The notes under the pieces: generated by a model
The model's input: the letters and a program-made list of their open reading frames with translations, nothing else
What the model was told of the DNA's origin: nothing
Database searches by the model: none
Position numbers and translations under genes: made by a program
Shown: piece after piece, positions 20,930-32,600 of the stretch
Layout: each line of letters opens with the position of its first letter
Numbering within the stretch: position 1 is the stretch's first letter
DNA from: Amia ocellicauda
Taxonomy: Eukaryota > Chordata > Actinopteri > Amiiformes > Amiidae
Length of the DNA: 64,000 nucleotides
Assembly (NCBI RefSeq): GCF_036373705.1
Contig: NC_089858.1
Span: forward strand, 32,097,749-32,161,748
Direction of reading: 5' to 3'

Positions 20930-21115
20930 CAACCGAGCTCTCAGTTACTTAATTGAACCCTTAATTGAAGTTACAATTTCCTAAATCAGAGCCTTTTTAT
21001 TATTTTAAACAGTAGGGGTTTTAAGTTAGTATAATATTGTATAAGAAACTTATCTTCTAAAGGAACTGACTTCATATGTTACAAGTCAAATGTAAGCAAA
21101 TTATTACTAGCCACT
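20930..21115. repeat. hAT-type MITE fragment
   Basis: Matches the interior of the MITE at 48,655-48,962 (TTAATTGAACCCTTAATTG and AATCAGAGCC...TAAACAGTAGGGG) but lacks both CAGTGG-type ends. Confidence 0.75.
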
Positions 21116-21189
21116 TGCTGGACTAGTTTCAGGAGCGCAGTGTCGCATATCGTACCGGCTGAGTCCCACACTGGTCCGGGTCAGTACTG

Positions 21190-21197
21190 TGACGTCA
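21190..21197. promoter_or_regulatory. CRE-like palindrome TGACGTCA
   Basis: A perfect CRE 41 bp upstream of the ATG at 21,238, in a short CpG-bearing stretch (GACGCAGCGCG). Position and composition fit a promoter for the small ORF. Confidence 0.5.
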
Positions 21198-21237
21198 TGA
21201 CGCAGCGCGTCTGCATTCTGACATTCTAACTACAGTA

Positions 21238-21468
21238 ATGGCGGCCGCTCTCGATGCAAGAGATGCGCTAGAAACTTTTCACAAGAAGGAAGGAGTATGT
21301 GTGTTTACCTTGGGAAACGATTCATCTGGAGCAGTTATTAATGCTCTGTGGAAAAGTGCCACACAGGATGAATTGCTTGGCACAGAAAGACATTTAAGAG
21401 GGTTTGAAAAGATCGCTAAAATCCTGCCGGAGAAAGAACTGCATCAGACTGAATACAATGTGCCGTGA
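21238..21468 (+). CDS. Small unrecognised single-exon protein, 76 aa
   Basis: I do not recognise this protein. It starts MAAALDARDALETFHKKEG with a favourable start context (AGTAATGGCGGCC), is 76 residues long, ends NVP-stop and has no membrane segment or evident signal peptide. Composition is mixed and protein-like, with a central WKSATQDELLGTERHL stretch. Upstream are a CRE and CpG-rich sequence; downstream an AATAAA lies at 21,619-21,624, about 150 bp past the stop. This is how a short single-exon gene or an expressed retrocopy would look. Alternatively it is the first exon of a longer gene read past its donor, or the 5' remnant of a duplicated gene, since it lies between two duplicated blocks. 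I saw no poly(A) tract or target duplication that would prove retroposition. Confidence 0.5.
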   Translation: MAAALDARDALETFHKKEGVCVFTLGNDSSGAVINALWKSATQDELLGTERHLRGFEKIAKILPEKELHQTEYNVP

Positions 21469-21618
21469 CGAGATACATTGCTTTTTTGTCTGAAATACTC
21501 GCAAACATGAAATATTCGTCCTGGATTTAAATTAAATGTACCGATGTCTTGTAAATTATCTCAAAATTATTTCAATGTCACGATTTTTAGCTTCCCTCCG
21601 TTTACACTATCTAAAATC

Positions 21619-21624
21619 AATAAA
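21619..21624 (+). promoter_or_regulatory. AATAAA poly(A) signal for the small ORF
   Basis: First AATAAA downstream of the stop at 21,468, in AT-rich sequence. Confidence 0.45.
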
Positions 21625-22319
21625 ATGTTTAAAACAGAGGCTAATTTTTATGTGATCAATCGCATGAATAATCGTACATTTTAATTATATTTGTAATCCC
21701 TCATTATCGCTAAGTATATATTAATGGTAATCCAAATATAGACGCTTTACCGACTGCAAAAATACAAACCTTACAAAACTTAGCGATTAATACAACTGAT
21801 CCATTCATTACGGTGCCTCGACACTGAGTGGAGACGCTGCGGGTGTAGTAGGTGCACAGATACAGCCCGGCCACGCTGAGGGGCAGCTGAACAGGCCAGT
21901 GGAAACGGGGTGTAAGAGTGCTTGAATGTAACCCTTTCTATTCTCATCTCCTGCCAGCTGATCTTCTGGCAAAAACAAACAAATCAAAAAAGTCTCTGAT
22001 TCGGATCATGAAAAAAAGTCTTTAAAGATGGTGTGCATAATGTATTGTACAACCTATAAGAACAATGAAGTAAATGTAATTGCAACTGAAGCTGAACCGT
22101 GTCACCCTAAACAATAATCAGCACCTCTTACCTTTCTGAACCTCACTGGTGCTGCTACTACTGACACCAGTCCTGCTGGTTTCAAGCAGAGACTTCAGTC
22201 TCAGGGTTGGTAAATAAATAAATAAATACATAAATAAATAGAATATGCTTTGATCTATATTATACTTTAATAAGTAGTTGTCATTAATGTAAGCAACAAA
22301 TACTGAATGTACACTTTAT
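21625..22319. other. Unassigned stretch
   Basis: Low-complexity AT-rich sequence with a short (AAAT)n run near 22,213. No gene is seen. Confidence 0.3.
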
Positions 22320-23560
22320 GTCGCTAAAACCCAGTGTCGCTCCGTTTGTCCGTTGGCTTGCAGATAATAGCCAGATGTGAGGATAATGTTAACCCTGAGG
22401 GCCTTGAAGAAAGCTGACCAGACGCCAAAGGTGAATTGTCAACCCCAATCTGGCAGCAATCCATAGATTCTAAAGACATGCGTGAAGGGAAATTGAGCTG
22501 TGTCAAGAGCTGTAGGGAGTACTTTAATCAGAATAAGCCTATATGCCTTTGAGAAGCGATCAACAGCAACCAGAATAGTGGTGTGGCCCTGGGAATATTC
22601 AAGGTTTCTGTGGTCTGTGAGGACCAAAAACGGCCAATCTGACGGCCAAAAGTTCCCAGTTTCGAATGCTCGCCAATTACATAATGAAGGAAGTTGATAC
22701 GTGTGCGATGAAATTCACATTTTTCCCACTCAATATAGAGCCAACTGCGGAGAAGACAACGCAGGATTTGGTGACCTTGGGAGACATGGTCTTCAAAGGT
22801 AGGAGAGTAGATATGTCATATAGTATGTCATCTATATAAATGATGACACAGCGATTTAAGAACTCTCGCAGTACCTCATTTACAAAAACCTCTCTTATGT
22901 ATTCCTCCATGGCTTGGGAATTGATGGGTATACGACCCCTGGGCAGAGAACTCCCCGGGAGCAGGCCAATATCACAATCCCAAGATCCCAAGATCTGGTA
23001 AACAGGAGGCTTGGGACTTGCTGAATACTGCAGCCATCTCCTGATATTCAAAAGGGATTACCGATAGTGTAGAGAGTAACAGACTCTCGATATGTGTGTT
23101 AAAGACATTAAGGACTTGTCAGAATTTCGCTGCTCCTCCAAGAGATCGTTAGATTGTGATAGGAAAGCCAGGGGTGTCAGGGGAATCTATAACTAGAAAT
23201 TACAACTCGAGTGAAGAAGACCTATTTGAAGGGTGACAGGGAATGTTCTCTGTGTGGGTTGGTTATTGACAGCTTTTACCCAAAGAGGAGGGACACAGGG
23301 AAGAAGAGGAATTCCTAGGTGCTTCACCTTGGTGCGGTGAATAAAGTTACCTGCGGATCCAGAGGACAGAAAACAGCTGTTGGATGTAACCTTCACACTA
23401 ATTATACTTTGGGATTTGATTACAGGAGGACATAACCCTCTATGCAGAAGTGAATTCGGGGCAGGACCTGGGCAAGCATGGCATTTCTTCCTTGAGCACA
23501 GAGACAGAGGCGCATCTGCACTCTCCTCTGTCTCTCCTCAGCAGACAGGTGTGGGACAGA
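22320..23560 (-). pseudogene. Second, highly degenerate Ty3/Gypsy pol
   Basis: Minus-strand pieces in pol order. A protease-like segment lies at 23,193-23,396 (SSGSAGNFIHRTKVKHLGIP, relatives having DSGAAGNF). RT pieces at 22,677-23,051 include the active-site box in CVIIYIDDILYDIS. An integrase piece lies at 22,439-22,627 ([19 protein letters not shown] and [10 protein letters not shown]). The frame is broken many times and large parts are missing; no LTRs are seen. This family differs from the 11,917-15,830 element (YIDD box and different protease). Confidence 0.85.
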
Positions 23561-23561
23561 C

Positions 23562-23835
23562 ATGAGCTGGGTTGAGGGGAATCAGAAGTTGAACCCTGCC
23601 GTTAGCAGGGACACACGCACCCGGGGACACAAATGGAAATTGGGCTTCAAGGCATTCAAAACGGAAAACAGGAGACACTTCTTTACACAGAGAGGCGTCA
23701 CAATCTGGAATAAACTACCCAGCTATGTGGTAGAAGCTGAAAGTTTGGGAACATTTAAAAATAGACTGGATGGGTCTAATGGCCCCCTCTCGTTTGTAAA
23801 CTTTCTTATGTTCTTATGTTCTTATGTCTGTTTTT
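23562..23835 (+). mobile_element. CR1/L2-type LINE 3' end with TTATGTTC tail
   Basis: The plus strand encodes the end of a non-LTR retrotransposon ORF2 (RTRGHKWKLGFKAF, FFTQRGVTIWNKLPSYVV, FKNRLDG). A short 3' UTR follows, then a tail of TTCTTATG repeats at about 23,803-23,827. The 5' part is absent, as is usual for 5'-truncated LINE copies. Confidence 0.85.
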
Positions 23836-25088
23836 CATTAGATTATTGAGGCGGACAGAGAGTTGGAGGATCTGTTGAGCCAATTCAGATTGAAGGTCTG
23901 CATTAAGACACTGCCTGAAGAATGTGATTAGCACTCAATCCCCCCATCTGCTCATAGCCGCCAGTGTGCAGAATTGAATTGCGCACTCAGCTGCGGATGA
24001 AGAACCCTGACAGACTCCCAGACTCCTTACCTTCCTCAGGGTGGTTAAAAACATCCCTAAAGTGCGATAGGAAAGCCGAAAGGGAGTGTGTTTTCGCCTT
24101 CACTGTTTGTACCCTAGTCTTTCTAATGCCATTCAAACTTGACCATGTAAAGCTAACATTCATTATAAACTAAAGGTGTCAGTTACCACAGTTATGTGTC
24201 CTGTGATATCATTAAATTAAAACTAAAAACAAGAATATCAATAAATACAGTATGAACTGCATACGCAAAAATAAGGCAAGGTTTACCCTGGCTAGCATTT
24301 GCCTTACTGTACAATCTCACACTCCATGTGAACACAAGGACCACAAATCTCAGGGTCTGTCCAGGGCAATGAGGGATGTGTTAAAAGCTCTCATGTACAA
24401 TCTAGGTCGACTGCATTTACTAGTTTATGCTAGTCTAGCACAAAGTATAGCACTCTGAATGTTGTTGAAATTGTAAGTTATTGTTCTTTCCTGCTTGTCT
24501 AGGTTTGGATTTCAACATTTATTAAAGGCAGGTTTTCAGGGATTTATGGTTCTTGCAGTCCTCATAAATTCCTTAAAGGTTAAATGCAGGAATCTAATAA
24601 ATGGCGTGTTTATGATTCATGGCTTCAAAGCATTGGACCACCATCAATCTTACAACTGCAGCTCTGTAGCACTGAGTTCCGGAGCACGGAGTTCCTGCCT
24701 ACACAAAATGTTGCCCTGGCTCAATGCCCAGGTGCTTCATTCATGTCGATGGCCAATACATTTGTTGCCCAGTGCTAATAAGGAATAAAAGTTCACACAA
24801 GCAGTAATTATCACTATTGTATTTCTGATTTATTTCATATTAATGACAGGATATCCCACTATGCAGTTAGTAGCACATCTTCCACAACTATAACATTTAC
24901 CTGCTTAGTATTTCCATTAACTGTATATCATTTTAGTTAAAGACCAAAAAATAAATAATTGTTTTGTTTGGATCCTATATTGCTTCACAATACACTTTTG
25001 CCTGTGGATCCACAAACATCCACTTAATTCTCACAAAAGTCAGTTAATAGGCATACTCGCTAAATGAACCAAGTATGAAATATTTCAG
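23836..25088. other. Unassigned stretch downstream of GAS8
   Basis: No exon, RNA gene or recognisable mobile element. Short open frames have no family features. Confidence 0.3.
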
Positions 25089-25094
25089 TTTATT
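25089..25094 (-). promoter_or_regulatory. AATAAA poly(A) signal, GAS8
   Basis: AATAAA on the minus strand, about 240 bp beyond the GAS8 stop codon. It is the nearest such hexamer I see. Confidence 0.5.
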
Positions 25095-25331
25095 TTGGTA
25101 CTGAGAAATATTTGATATTCTAGATGTTTCCTTTTTGTTTTTGGTGTCAACGTACCATGACAAAGTGAATATATAAAAGTATAAAACATGCGAAATTGAC
25201 TTATCTTTAAAATGCCGAGCTCCACACATTCAAACAAAGGGTAAATGTGTCCATTAAAAGAGATGTTTGTGCAGAGTGTTTTGATTATATCTTTTTATGG
25301 ACACCTAGCAATTTGATTTAGACTGCCTGTG

Positions 25332-25481
25332 TTATGTCGGGGCAGCCACTAATCCTGCAGGCCCCTGACCAAGAGTCTGTCCAGATATTGTAGTCTCCAG
25401 AGGTTTAAACCCCAGCTCATCCACTGGAATCCCAAACGCACTGAGCTTAGCTTCATATGTCCGTAGTAAATCATTATGTGC
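25332..25481 (-). CDS. GAS8: GAS8 exon 11 (last coding exon)
   Basis: 150 bp, residues 434-482 plus stop TAA at 25,332-25,334. It begins [19 protein letters not shown] and ends GLVAAPT. Acceptor CTCAG. This exon has no counterpart in the left duplicate. Confidence 0.96.
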   Translation of the reverse strand, partial: AHNDLLRTYEAKLSAFGIPVDELGFKPLETTISGQTLGQGPAGLVAAPT

Positions 25482-28400
25482 CTGAGGAAGAAAATATATA
25501 TATATATATTATTTTGACATAATACTCTCTGCAAATTAACTTAATTGGAAGGTGGTTTGGTGCTCTGATATACCAGATATCTTGAAAAGCTAAAAAGTTA
25601 AAAACAAAGAGAACCCTCTTCCCACTCTCATTTCTACAAACCTTGTATTACTGAAATACAATTCATTCTGATTTACTTAGCTAATGAATATAAAATTACG
25701 AAGAGAACCATTATAATTAGTTAACCTGTTCTTAATATAAATAATACATCTCATATCAAATTATAGTATTCAAAATTATGATGGTCAGTGTTCTAAATAT
25801 GCCATTTTTAATTTATGAAGTTTACTGTAATAGATGGACCTTGGGATATTCTTCTTAGTTTTAACATGTACCAACAACAAAAGTATTTTCTAAAACCTTT
25901 TTATATTTTGTCATAAAATGTAATATCAAGAAAATGCATATTATTCTTACCTTACAGACTCGAGCTAGCTCATACTGCAAATCCTTAATTGCAATGTTCT
26001 TTGAGTCCAAAACATCCTTCAAACAATACAGATACATATTTCAACTTAAACAAATAAACAAAAGTAATCACAAGTTTCACAAACATGCCACACTGTAATC
26101 AATGTAATTGTAATGTGCAATAATGGTCAATGCATAGAGCAGTTTAAAGAAAAAATTTGCTTTTTTTCTGGCCTGAAGCAAATCAAACAAATAAATAATC
26201 CCAGTTCAGTAGGGATGTATTATCAGATCTAATGTAACCATGGCTTTGGCTATTGATGATCAGTCTCCTTATCTCTACTTTATGTTTGAGTAGAGATCCT
26301 CACCGGCTCTTATAAAAAGAGATCGCATTATTTACTTTAATTATAACCACTAACTGGAGAGTTTAATAACCTACCTCCAATTTGCGTGTGACAACAGTCA
26401 GCGCAGTAGGGTCGAGGTTGGAGGCAGAAAGGACCTCGTTCAGCTGAGCTTCTTTCTTCTCCAGGGTGTCAGTCAGAGCGCTCAGCTTCTTCTCCAGGAG
26501 GAGGTTCTTAAAACCGCTCTTCTGCTGGACCTCTTGAATGGCTTTCACAAACTTCCGGTACAGCTCATCTCTCTCACTCTGCACCTGGAGGCACCAAGAA
26601 CAGCGGTGGGATTGGGGTCCCAAGACAAAACTGCAATTCACATGATTTTATCTGTTAAATGCACCTCAGCAAAGATTTGTCAAGCATTGGACACAGAGGT
26701 CTAGCTTGTCAAGAATTTTACTGATGACACCTTTTTCCTCAAGTTAATCCATTCCTTAATATTACATAGACTGGTACAATTATGGTAAAACATGCAGAGT
26801 GTATAAACAAAGTTCAACTATTTGTATGATCTATATATAGTAAAATTTATGTTTTTATTAAAATGAACTATGTGTATTTATTATTTTTCAAAGGAATTGG
26901 TTTTATAATTCAGAGTGATATATTCACCTTTTCAAACCTCTGTTCCAATACTTCATGCTCCAATTTGAGATCTTTCATTGCTTTGTCTGCTACCTTCAAA
27001 CGAGCCTTGGCCCCCTGCAGAGAATATACACGTCATTAGTCTCTAAATGCAAATCACTTTATAATGTAAAGCTGAAAGTGTCTTTTGATCATCACACGTG
27101 GGTTTGCACATTCTTCTTTAATTTTTCTAATTCTGACGTTTACTATTGCAAAACACACATCTGTGTTTGTCATCGGCTCCTATATGGACAAATAACATCT
27201 TAAAACGTGTTTCTGGAGAGGTGACGATGTGTTGGAAATCTTCGTGAGTTTTTGGGGCTCTGCTCCCCTGTATCGTAAACATGCGTGTGACTGTCCTCAG
27301 GAACTATGGGAGACATACTGCCAGGGAAGCTTTATCCTTGTTGTAATTGGCCAGCTGTTTCTGCAGCTCCGCCACCTCCTCCTTGGCCTTCCGCAGGGGC
27401 TCCGTCAGCCGTTTGTTCTGCAGCTGCACCTCGGCCATCTCCTTCTTAAGACGCTCCTCCTTCTTCTTCATGTCTTCGACCTGCTCCTGGAGACAGAACA
27501 AAACAACACAACCCGATACGTCACTCACCTACCCTTACATTACATCACAGGCTGTCATCACATGAACATAGAAATCAGCACGGGGTCTGTTATGGATATG
27601 GATATCGAATATCTGTTATGGATATCAAACATACCAGATTGAAAGTAAAATGTAGATTTCTTTCCATGAAAATGATTTTAAACTTGCACAAAACATAATA
27701 GCACTCTTAAATATAACTTGAAAACAATTACAAATCATTTTCCTGTCTTTATTGTCATCATCGTCATTATTATTATTTTTATTCAGAGCACTTTGATCAG
27801 GTCCTTACTTTCAGTGAGTTGATGAGAGCAAGGTTGTTGAGGGTGATATCATTGTAGTAATTCTTGATGTCCCTGAAAGCCTTTTCATGATTCTTCATCA
27901 GTGTATTGGTATGGATGTTCTTGCGCTCTTCGATTTCATGGATTTCTGTGTTCCGCCGCAGATCCAGCTCCTCTCGTAACACCTGCATCTTCTTCTTGTA
28001 CTTTCCTTCAATTTCTGATTCAGGGGAAGAAACACATCCAAGTTGCAACAGGGGAAAAGTTAAGAACCCCTTAGAATAAATAGTGTTGAATCCACTCTCT
28101 GACACTCAATCATCATTTTATAAGAACACATAGTCATTATTATAAAATTAAATGCACCATATTTAAGAGTATCAGTAAAAAGGTAAACTAAACGGCTTGC
28201 AAAGTAATTTGTAAAACCTAATCTGGGTCACATTTAATTGCAGGTGAACTTTTTTGCTTCGTTCTTCAGAACATGACGAACACACCAAATCATTTGACAG
28301 ACTTCATTTAGCACGCTCTGAAAAACAAATGCTAATGTACTGACATACAAACCTCTTCAGAGATGACTGTCAGTGTAGATTTGAACACCAATATTTTATC

Positions 28401-29255
28401 ATAAATATGTTGAAGATTATAGATAATTTGATTGTTACAGAACTAGACCACTAGGTGGAGTAATTCATCAGGACCAATTTTGAACTGCATGAGTACAAAG
28501 TGAAAATATGAACCTAATATTAACACCAGGATTTCACAGAGAAATGAATCAGGCAATATCAGGTGCAAAGACTAATGATCCTATTAAACTCAAATATCAA
28601 CTCATACCTCGTACTTGTCTTTCAAAATCAATCCGTAATTTGGTGATTTCTTCATCGTGTTTCTATTGAAATTAAAAGTGAACCAAAAAACATTAAATTC
28701 GATGTTTCCCCAAAAAGCAAAAGCCACATTGTGGAAGGGTAAATGTGAATTTTAAAGAATTGAAGCTCATACCAGTTTCAAGCTCTTCACTAGATTCTCA
28801 TTTGAAAGCTCCTGCTCTTTGAGGTCCACTTTCAGGGTACGCACACCCTTGTGTAACTCTGCCTCCTTCTCAATCTGCTCCTTCTGACTCAGCTTCATAG
28901 ACACAACCCCCTCAGCTTTCAGCTCCGAGATGCTATTCTGATGTTCGTATAGTAAGTGTTTCACCTTCTGTTTGTAAACCTATTAAAAAAAGAAGAAAAA
29001 ACAGGATGCACACCAGAATAAATGAAAATCATTCTCAGCACTGTAATTGGTAAACATGTCAAAGTAATCAACAATCAAATAAATGTCTTCACAATAAGTA
29101 ACAGCCATGGGACCACAGTAACCTGTACCTGTACTGTGTAGCACTGTGAATCATATTACTGTTACTACTAGTAGACCTGTGCTTATGCCTACCCTATTCC
29201 TTGGCAAACACCAGGGATCGAACTTATTTTAGGATATATTTTGTTAAGAAACAGA

Positions 29256-29312
<57 letters not shown>

Positions 29313-31909
29313 GAAAATCACATTTCCCAATCATTCTTGTTTCATAATACTTAAAAGTAAAACCTTTGCTCAATTGAAGCAGATAAACTGTCTGTATGGC
29401 AAACTGTCTTGAGCAAAGTAATCCCCAACAGCTCATTAGTAATCATCCATCACTCACAACAAGTAGTTCATAAATCTCCTAAACAATACCTGACATTCTT
29501 TTCAGGTCACCCAATAATGTTAAATTATTCATACAAAACAGACACTGTTAAAGTACCTAAAGTACTATTTTACACTGAACATTAATAAACAAGAATAACT
29601 GCTGGGATAAATTATCTGCTTTGAAACAGAATTGATTTTATTAATACGTTGTCAGTGCACTACTCGTTTGGTGTTCTGAATTATAGTAAGAATTATAATC
29701 ATGATCTCTATTGACATGTTCTTTCACATTGTATATTATAAACAAGTCTTAACCTTTTTACCTTGATTTCCACTTGATGCCGTTCCTCCGAGTCCTCCAT
29801 CTCCCGATCTTTGTTCCGGAGCTCAGCTTTCTTCTCCTCCAGCTGTCTCTTGGTGATTTCCCAAAAGGTGTGGATTTTATCTCGCTCCAGCTGGAAATAG
29901 TTCCGTTCCTCCCTCTCACGGTCCAGCTCCTCCCGCAGGCGGACGATGTGCTCCTCCAGCTACACAGAAGTATCACCAAGATGAATACAAATGATTACAG
30001 CCCTCAGGCTACAAACTAAATGCCAGGACTAGTTCAATTATGTTTAATTGGTTCTGGTTTCATGCAAGCTTAGCATTTGTATCACTTTCCATTTCATTAC
30101 CTTGAAACTGAGTTAAAGAAAGTCTTGTTCAGCTGAACCCTTATAGATTCTGCTTAAATGAATAGTGAAGTTGCTATTGTTAATTGGTTACCATTTTAGT
30201 TTCTCCATTGAAAATAGTCTTGGGTTTAGAGAACAATGTATTCAGCATATCTATTACAATAAATTAACCAGTGATTATCGATTCTGCCTCTGTAATTCTG
30301 GGCTCTTGCACTCAGATCAGATCACACAGCAGGAGAAGACTAATAATGCTGTAGTAAAGTGGATTTTACCTGCTCCTTAGACATCTCCTCTGTGGAAATC
30401 CCATCCACCACTGTGGGAGTCTTGCCTTTCGCTGGGGTCTTCTTTCCCCCTTTCTTCTTCTTAGGAGGCTGCAAATGAAAAAGGCCACATAGCTTTCTGT
30501 GATATCTGACATTAATGCTTCAGAGTTCTTCTGTCTCTTCTTGCCATTTATTCTTAAAGAAACTAAGAAGATAAAGACACTGAAATAACTTTATCTAAGC
30601 AACAGATGAAGTATGCTCAGTAGGATACAGGCCTAACAGGTTTGGATGCTCCTTTGTCCAAAATCTCAGGCAACACATGCTTACCTATTATCTGATAAAT
30701 CAACAATTATGATCAAACTATAATAATACAAATTATTATTCAAAATCCATTACCTGCAAAACCAAAAATAGGTGAAATCTATTATGCTTGTGTCAGTTGC
30801 ATGCATACAATTATGTATTTTGGTACCTCTTTTGTCCAGAGTGTCAATGTATAAAAGACCTATACAAAATTTTGTGGGCTGGCTTTAAAATGTGGAAAAC
30901 TACATAAACCTATATATTAGGCCAATATACAGCTAATTTACATTCACATATACATATGTACAATGTTCCCCTTTCTATGTGCAATTCCGATAATGCTCAA
31001 ATAGTACTGATGACAGTGTGAGTCTGCAGAATCTATGGACTGGCATGGACCACTAGACCTCTGAAGGTGTGCTGTGGTATCTGGCACCAAGACGTTAGTA
31101 GCAGATTCTTTAAGTCCTGTAAGTTGCGAGGTGGGGCCTCCATGGATCGGACTTGTTTGTCCAGCACATCCCACAGATGCTCGATTGGATTGAGATCTGG
31201 GGAATTTGGAGGCCAAGCCAACACCTTGAACTCGCGATTCATCAGACCAGGCCACCTTCTTCCATTGCTCCGTGGTCCAGTTCTGATGCTCACGTGCCCA
31301 TTGTAGGTGCTTTCGGCCGTGGACAGGGGTCAGCATGGGCACCCTGACTGGTCTGCGGCTACGCAGCCCCATACGCAACTGCGATGCACTGTGTGTTCTG
31401 ACACCTTTCTATCAGAACCAGCATTCACTTTTTCAGCAATTTGAGCTTCACAATTTGTCCCTTGTCAAAGTCGCTCAGATCCTTACACTTGCCCATTTTT
31501 CCTGCTTCTAACACATCAACTTTGAGGACAAAATGTTCACTTGCTACTTAATATATCCCACCCACTGACAGGTGCCCTGATAACGAGATTATCAGTGTTA
31601 TTCACTTCACCTGTCAGTGGTCATAATGTTATGGCTGATCGGTGTATATTTAGGTCAAAACAATTCTAAACGGTTTAATTCTCTATAGCGCCTTGAAAAT
31701 GTATATCTGAATCGTGTTTTTAATTCGTATCGATGTGCAAAACAAATCAATGAACAATGCCCTAAAGTGATAGCATTAACCCGGTGAAATCTTATGTTTT
31801 GCTTTATCTTATGTAGGTAAGCGATATTTTCAAAACGCCAGCTTTTTGTTTTTGTTTTTTACATAAACGTAATCGTACGTGAAAAACAAGATAAACACAC
31901 ACTTACCAT
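25332..31909 (-). CDS. GAS8: GAS8 / DRC4, dynein regulatory complex subunit 4
   Basis: Complete gene of 11 coding exons and 482 codons, close to the 478 residues of the mammalian protein. Joined in order, the exons keep phase throughout and all introns checked are GT-AG. The product is almost entirely charged coiled coil, with a basic N-terminus ([11 protein letters not shown]), the family blocks [20 protein letters not shown] (about residues 54-74), [27 protein letters not shown] (about 239-256) and a C-terminus [16 protein letters not shown]. Family knowledge: DRC4 is a subunit of the nexin-dynein regulatory complex on axonemal doublet microtubules; human defects cause primary ciliary dyskinesia. 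No lesion is seen. Intron 1 carries a Tc1 derivative. DBNDD1 lies head to head upstream, and a decayed copy of this gene lies 21.7 kb to the left. Confidence 0.97.
25951..26016 (-). CDS. GAS8: GAS8 exon 10
   Basis: 66 bp, residues 412-433, [20 protein letters not shown] plus CK. Donor GTAAG, acceptor GAAG. No counterpart in the left duplicate. Confidence 0.95.
26375..26584 (-). CDS. GAS8: GAS8 exon 9
   Basis: 210 bp, residues 342-411, from [12 protein letters not shown] to [10 protein letters not shown]. Donor GTAGG. The Arg codon at ELYRKF is the one replaced by TAA in the duplicate. Confidence 0.96.
26928..27014 (-). CDS. GAS8: GAS8 exon 8
   Basis: 87 bp, residues 313-341, [20 protein letters not shown] then EVLEQRFEK. 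Acceptor CTGCAG, donor GTGAAT. Confidence 0.95.
27319..27486 (-). CDS. GAS8: GAS8 exon 7
   Basis: 168 bp, residues 257-312, [20 protein letters not shown] through [10 protein letters not shown]. Donor GTATGT. Coiled-coil segment. Confidence 0.96.
27809..28014 (-). CDS. GAS8: GAS8 exon 6
   Basis: 206 bp, completes the codon split after exon 5 (G|AA, Glu), residues 188-256, [20 protein letters not shown] to LALINSLK. Donor GTAAGG. Confidence 0.96.
28608..28662 (-). CDS. GAS8: GAS8 exon 5
   Basis: 55 bp, residues 170-187 plus one base, [18 protein letters not shown]. Donor GTATGA, acceptor AATAG. Confidence 0.94.
28773..28979 (-). CDS. GAS8: GAS8 exon 4
   Basis: 207 bp, residues 101-169, [20 protein letters not shown] through ENLVKSLKL. 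Donor GTATGA. Confidence 0.96.
29258..29311. repeat. (AAT)n microsatellite in GAS8 intron 3
   Basis: About 17 AAT units; homologous to the longer array at 6,950-7,034. Confidence 0.92.
29762..29959 (-). CDS. GAS8: GAS8 exon 3
   Basis: 198 bp, residues 35-100, [20 protein letters not shown] through ERHQVEIK. Acceptor TGTAG, donor GTAAAA. Confidence 0.96.
30370..30468 (-). CDS. GAS8: GAS8 exon 2
   Basis: 99 bp, residues 2-34, [20 protein letters not shown] then [13 protein letters not shown]. The lysine-rich start is typical of the family. Acceptor TTTGCAG. Confidence 0.96.
31042..31644 (-). mobile_element. Tc1-like deletion derivative, copy 2
   Basis: Lies in GAS8 intron 1, minus orientation. 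The end at 31,644 matches the CACCGATCAGCC terminus with TA after it; the other end is lost at about 31,042. It shares the internal junction that joins WSDES to [20 protein letters not shown] (about 31,231). It also has its own deletion in the N-terminal part (about 31,449). The matching intron of the left GAS8 duplicate lacks it, so it inserted after the duplication or was lost cleanly from A. Confidence 0.9.
31907..31909 (-). CDS. GAS8: GAS8 exon 1 (start codon only)
   Basis: ATG followed directly by the consensus donor GTAAGT (31,906-31,901). Joined to exon 2 in phase 0 it gives MPPKKKKGG, matching the family N-terminus (MAPKKKGKKG in human). The coding part of exon 1 is thus one codon. 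Confidence 0.88.
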
Positions 31910-32101
31910 GATCTGAATGGATGTCAGTGATGCAGATGATGCTGAATTGTACTGCAGCTCAGTTTAAGCAGAAACGCGATGTTGTTGTTTTAACTCGATG
32001 GTCGCATCACGGCCGGCCTGCGCCTAAACAAAGCGTCTCTTGGCAACAGCCAGGAAATCACGCGAGATGGCGCGGGGTTTCATCGCAGACAGGAAGTGTG
32101 C

Positions 32102-32114
32102 GTCGCGTAGCAAC
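32102..32114. promoter_or_regulatory. X-box-like RFX site between GAS8 and DBNDD1
   Basis: GTCGCGTAGCAAC fits the RFX X-box form GTNRCC-N(0-3)-RGYAAC with one mismatch in the left half. A second right half-site (GGCAAC) lies at 32,041-32,046. RFX sites are typical of motile-cilium gene promoters. This one is about 195 bp upstream of the GAS8 start codon, in a CpG-bearing segment with an ETS-like ACAGGAAGTG. Confidence 0.55.
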
Positions 32115-32600
32115 CGAAATCTGTTAGTGTTTATATTCAGCGATCAGGGCCTGCGGATCTGCAGCCGTGTCAGCACCGGCACCGCCACCACATCCACAAA
32201 CATCTTTCTGTTGATCTGATCTTAGCCTATAGCATGATGGGACAATCTTTCATAGGCCCTACTCCCTATTATTCTGTTAGAAAATAAACAGAAGTGGTTT
32301 TGTTTCATTGACGCTTATTCATGGAGGAGAGCTACGAGGTCCTCAGATTTCTATTGGAGCTGAATTTTTTATTAACTCAATGAATACATGGTTGGTTTCA
32401 TTCTTGAAGATCAATGTGATATTTGGCTGCTAACTGACTACACTTCTGACCCTAAGTGAATGCATGACCAGTTTTGGAGACCTTGATGTACATGTACTCA
32501 CATGCACTCTACACACGATGGCAATATACACACACTTTTCCTAAAAGTGCTATGCTGTGTGACTACACTTTCCCCCTAGGTAGTAGCATTCCCCCTAATG

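Larger units (their letters stand above)
26125..31901. repeat. Segmental duplication block 1, copy B (GAS8)
   Basis: Partner of 4,366-8,823, in the same orientation, covering GAS8 intron 9 to intron 1. This copy contains the functional exons. Differences specific to it are a Tc1 derivative in intron 1, a full exon 4 and a shorter AAT array. Confidence 0.95.

Noticed and set aside
31921..32127. Possible first exon of DBNDD1 close to the GAS8 promoter
   Set aside because: No phase-1 donor in frame; the exon at 35,038-35,068 matches the family N-terminus and phase instead. A non-coding first exon here remains possible.
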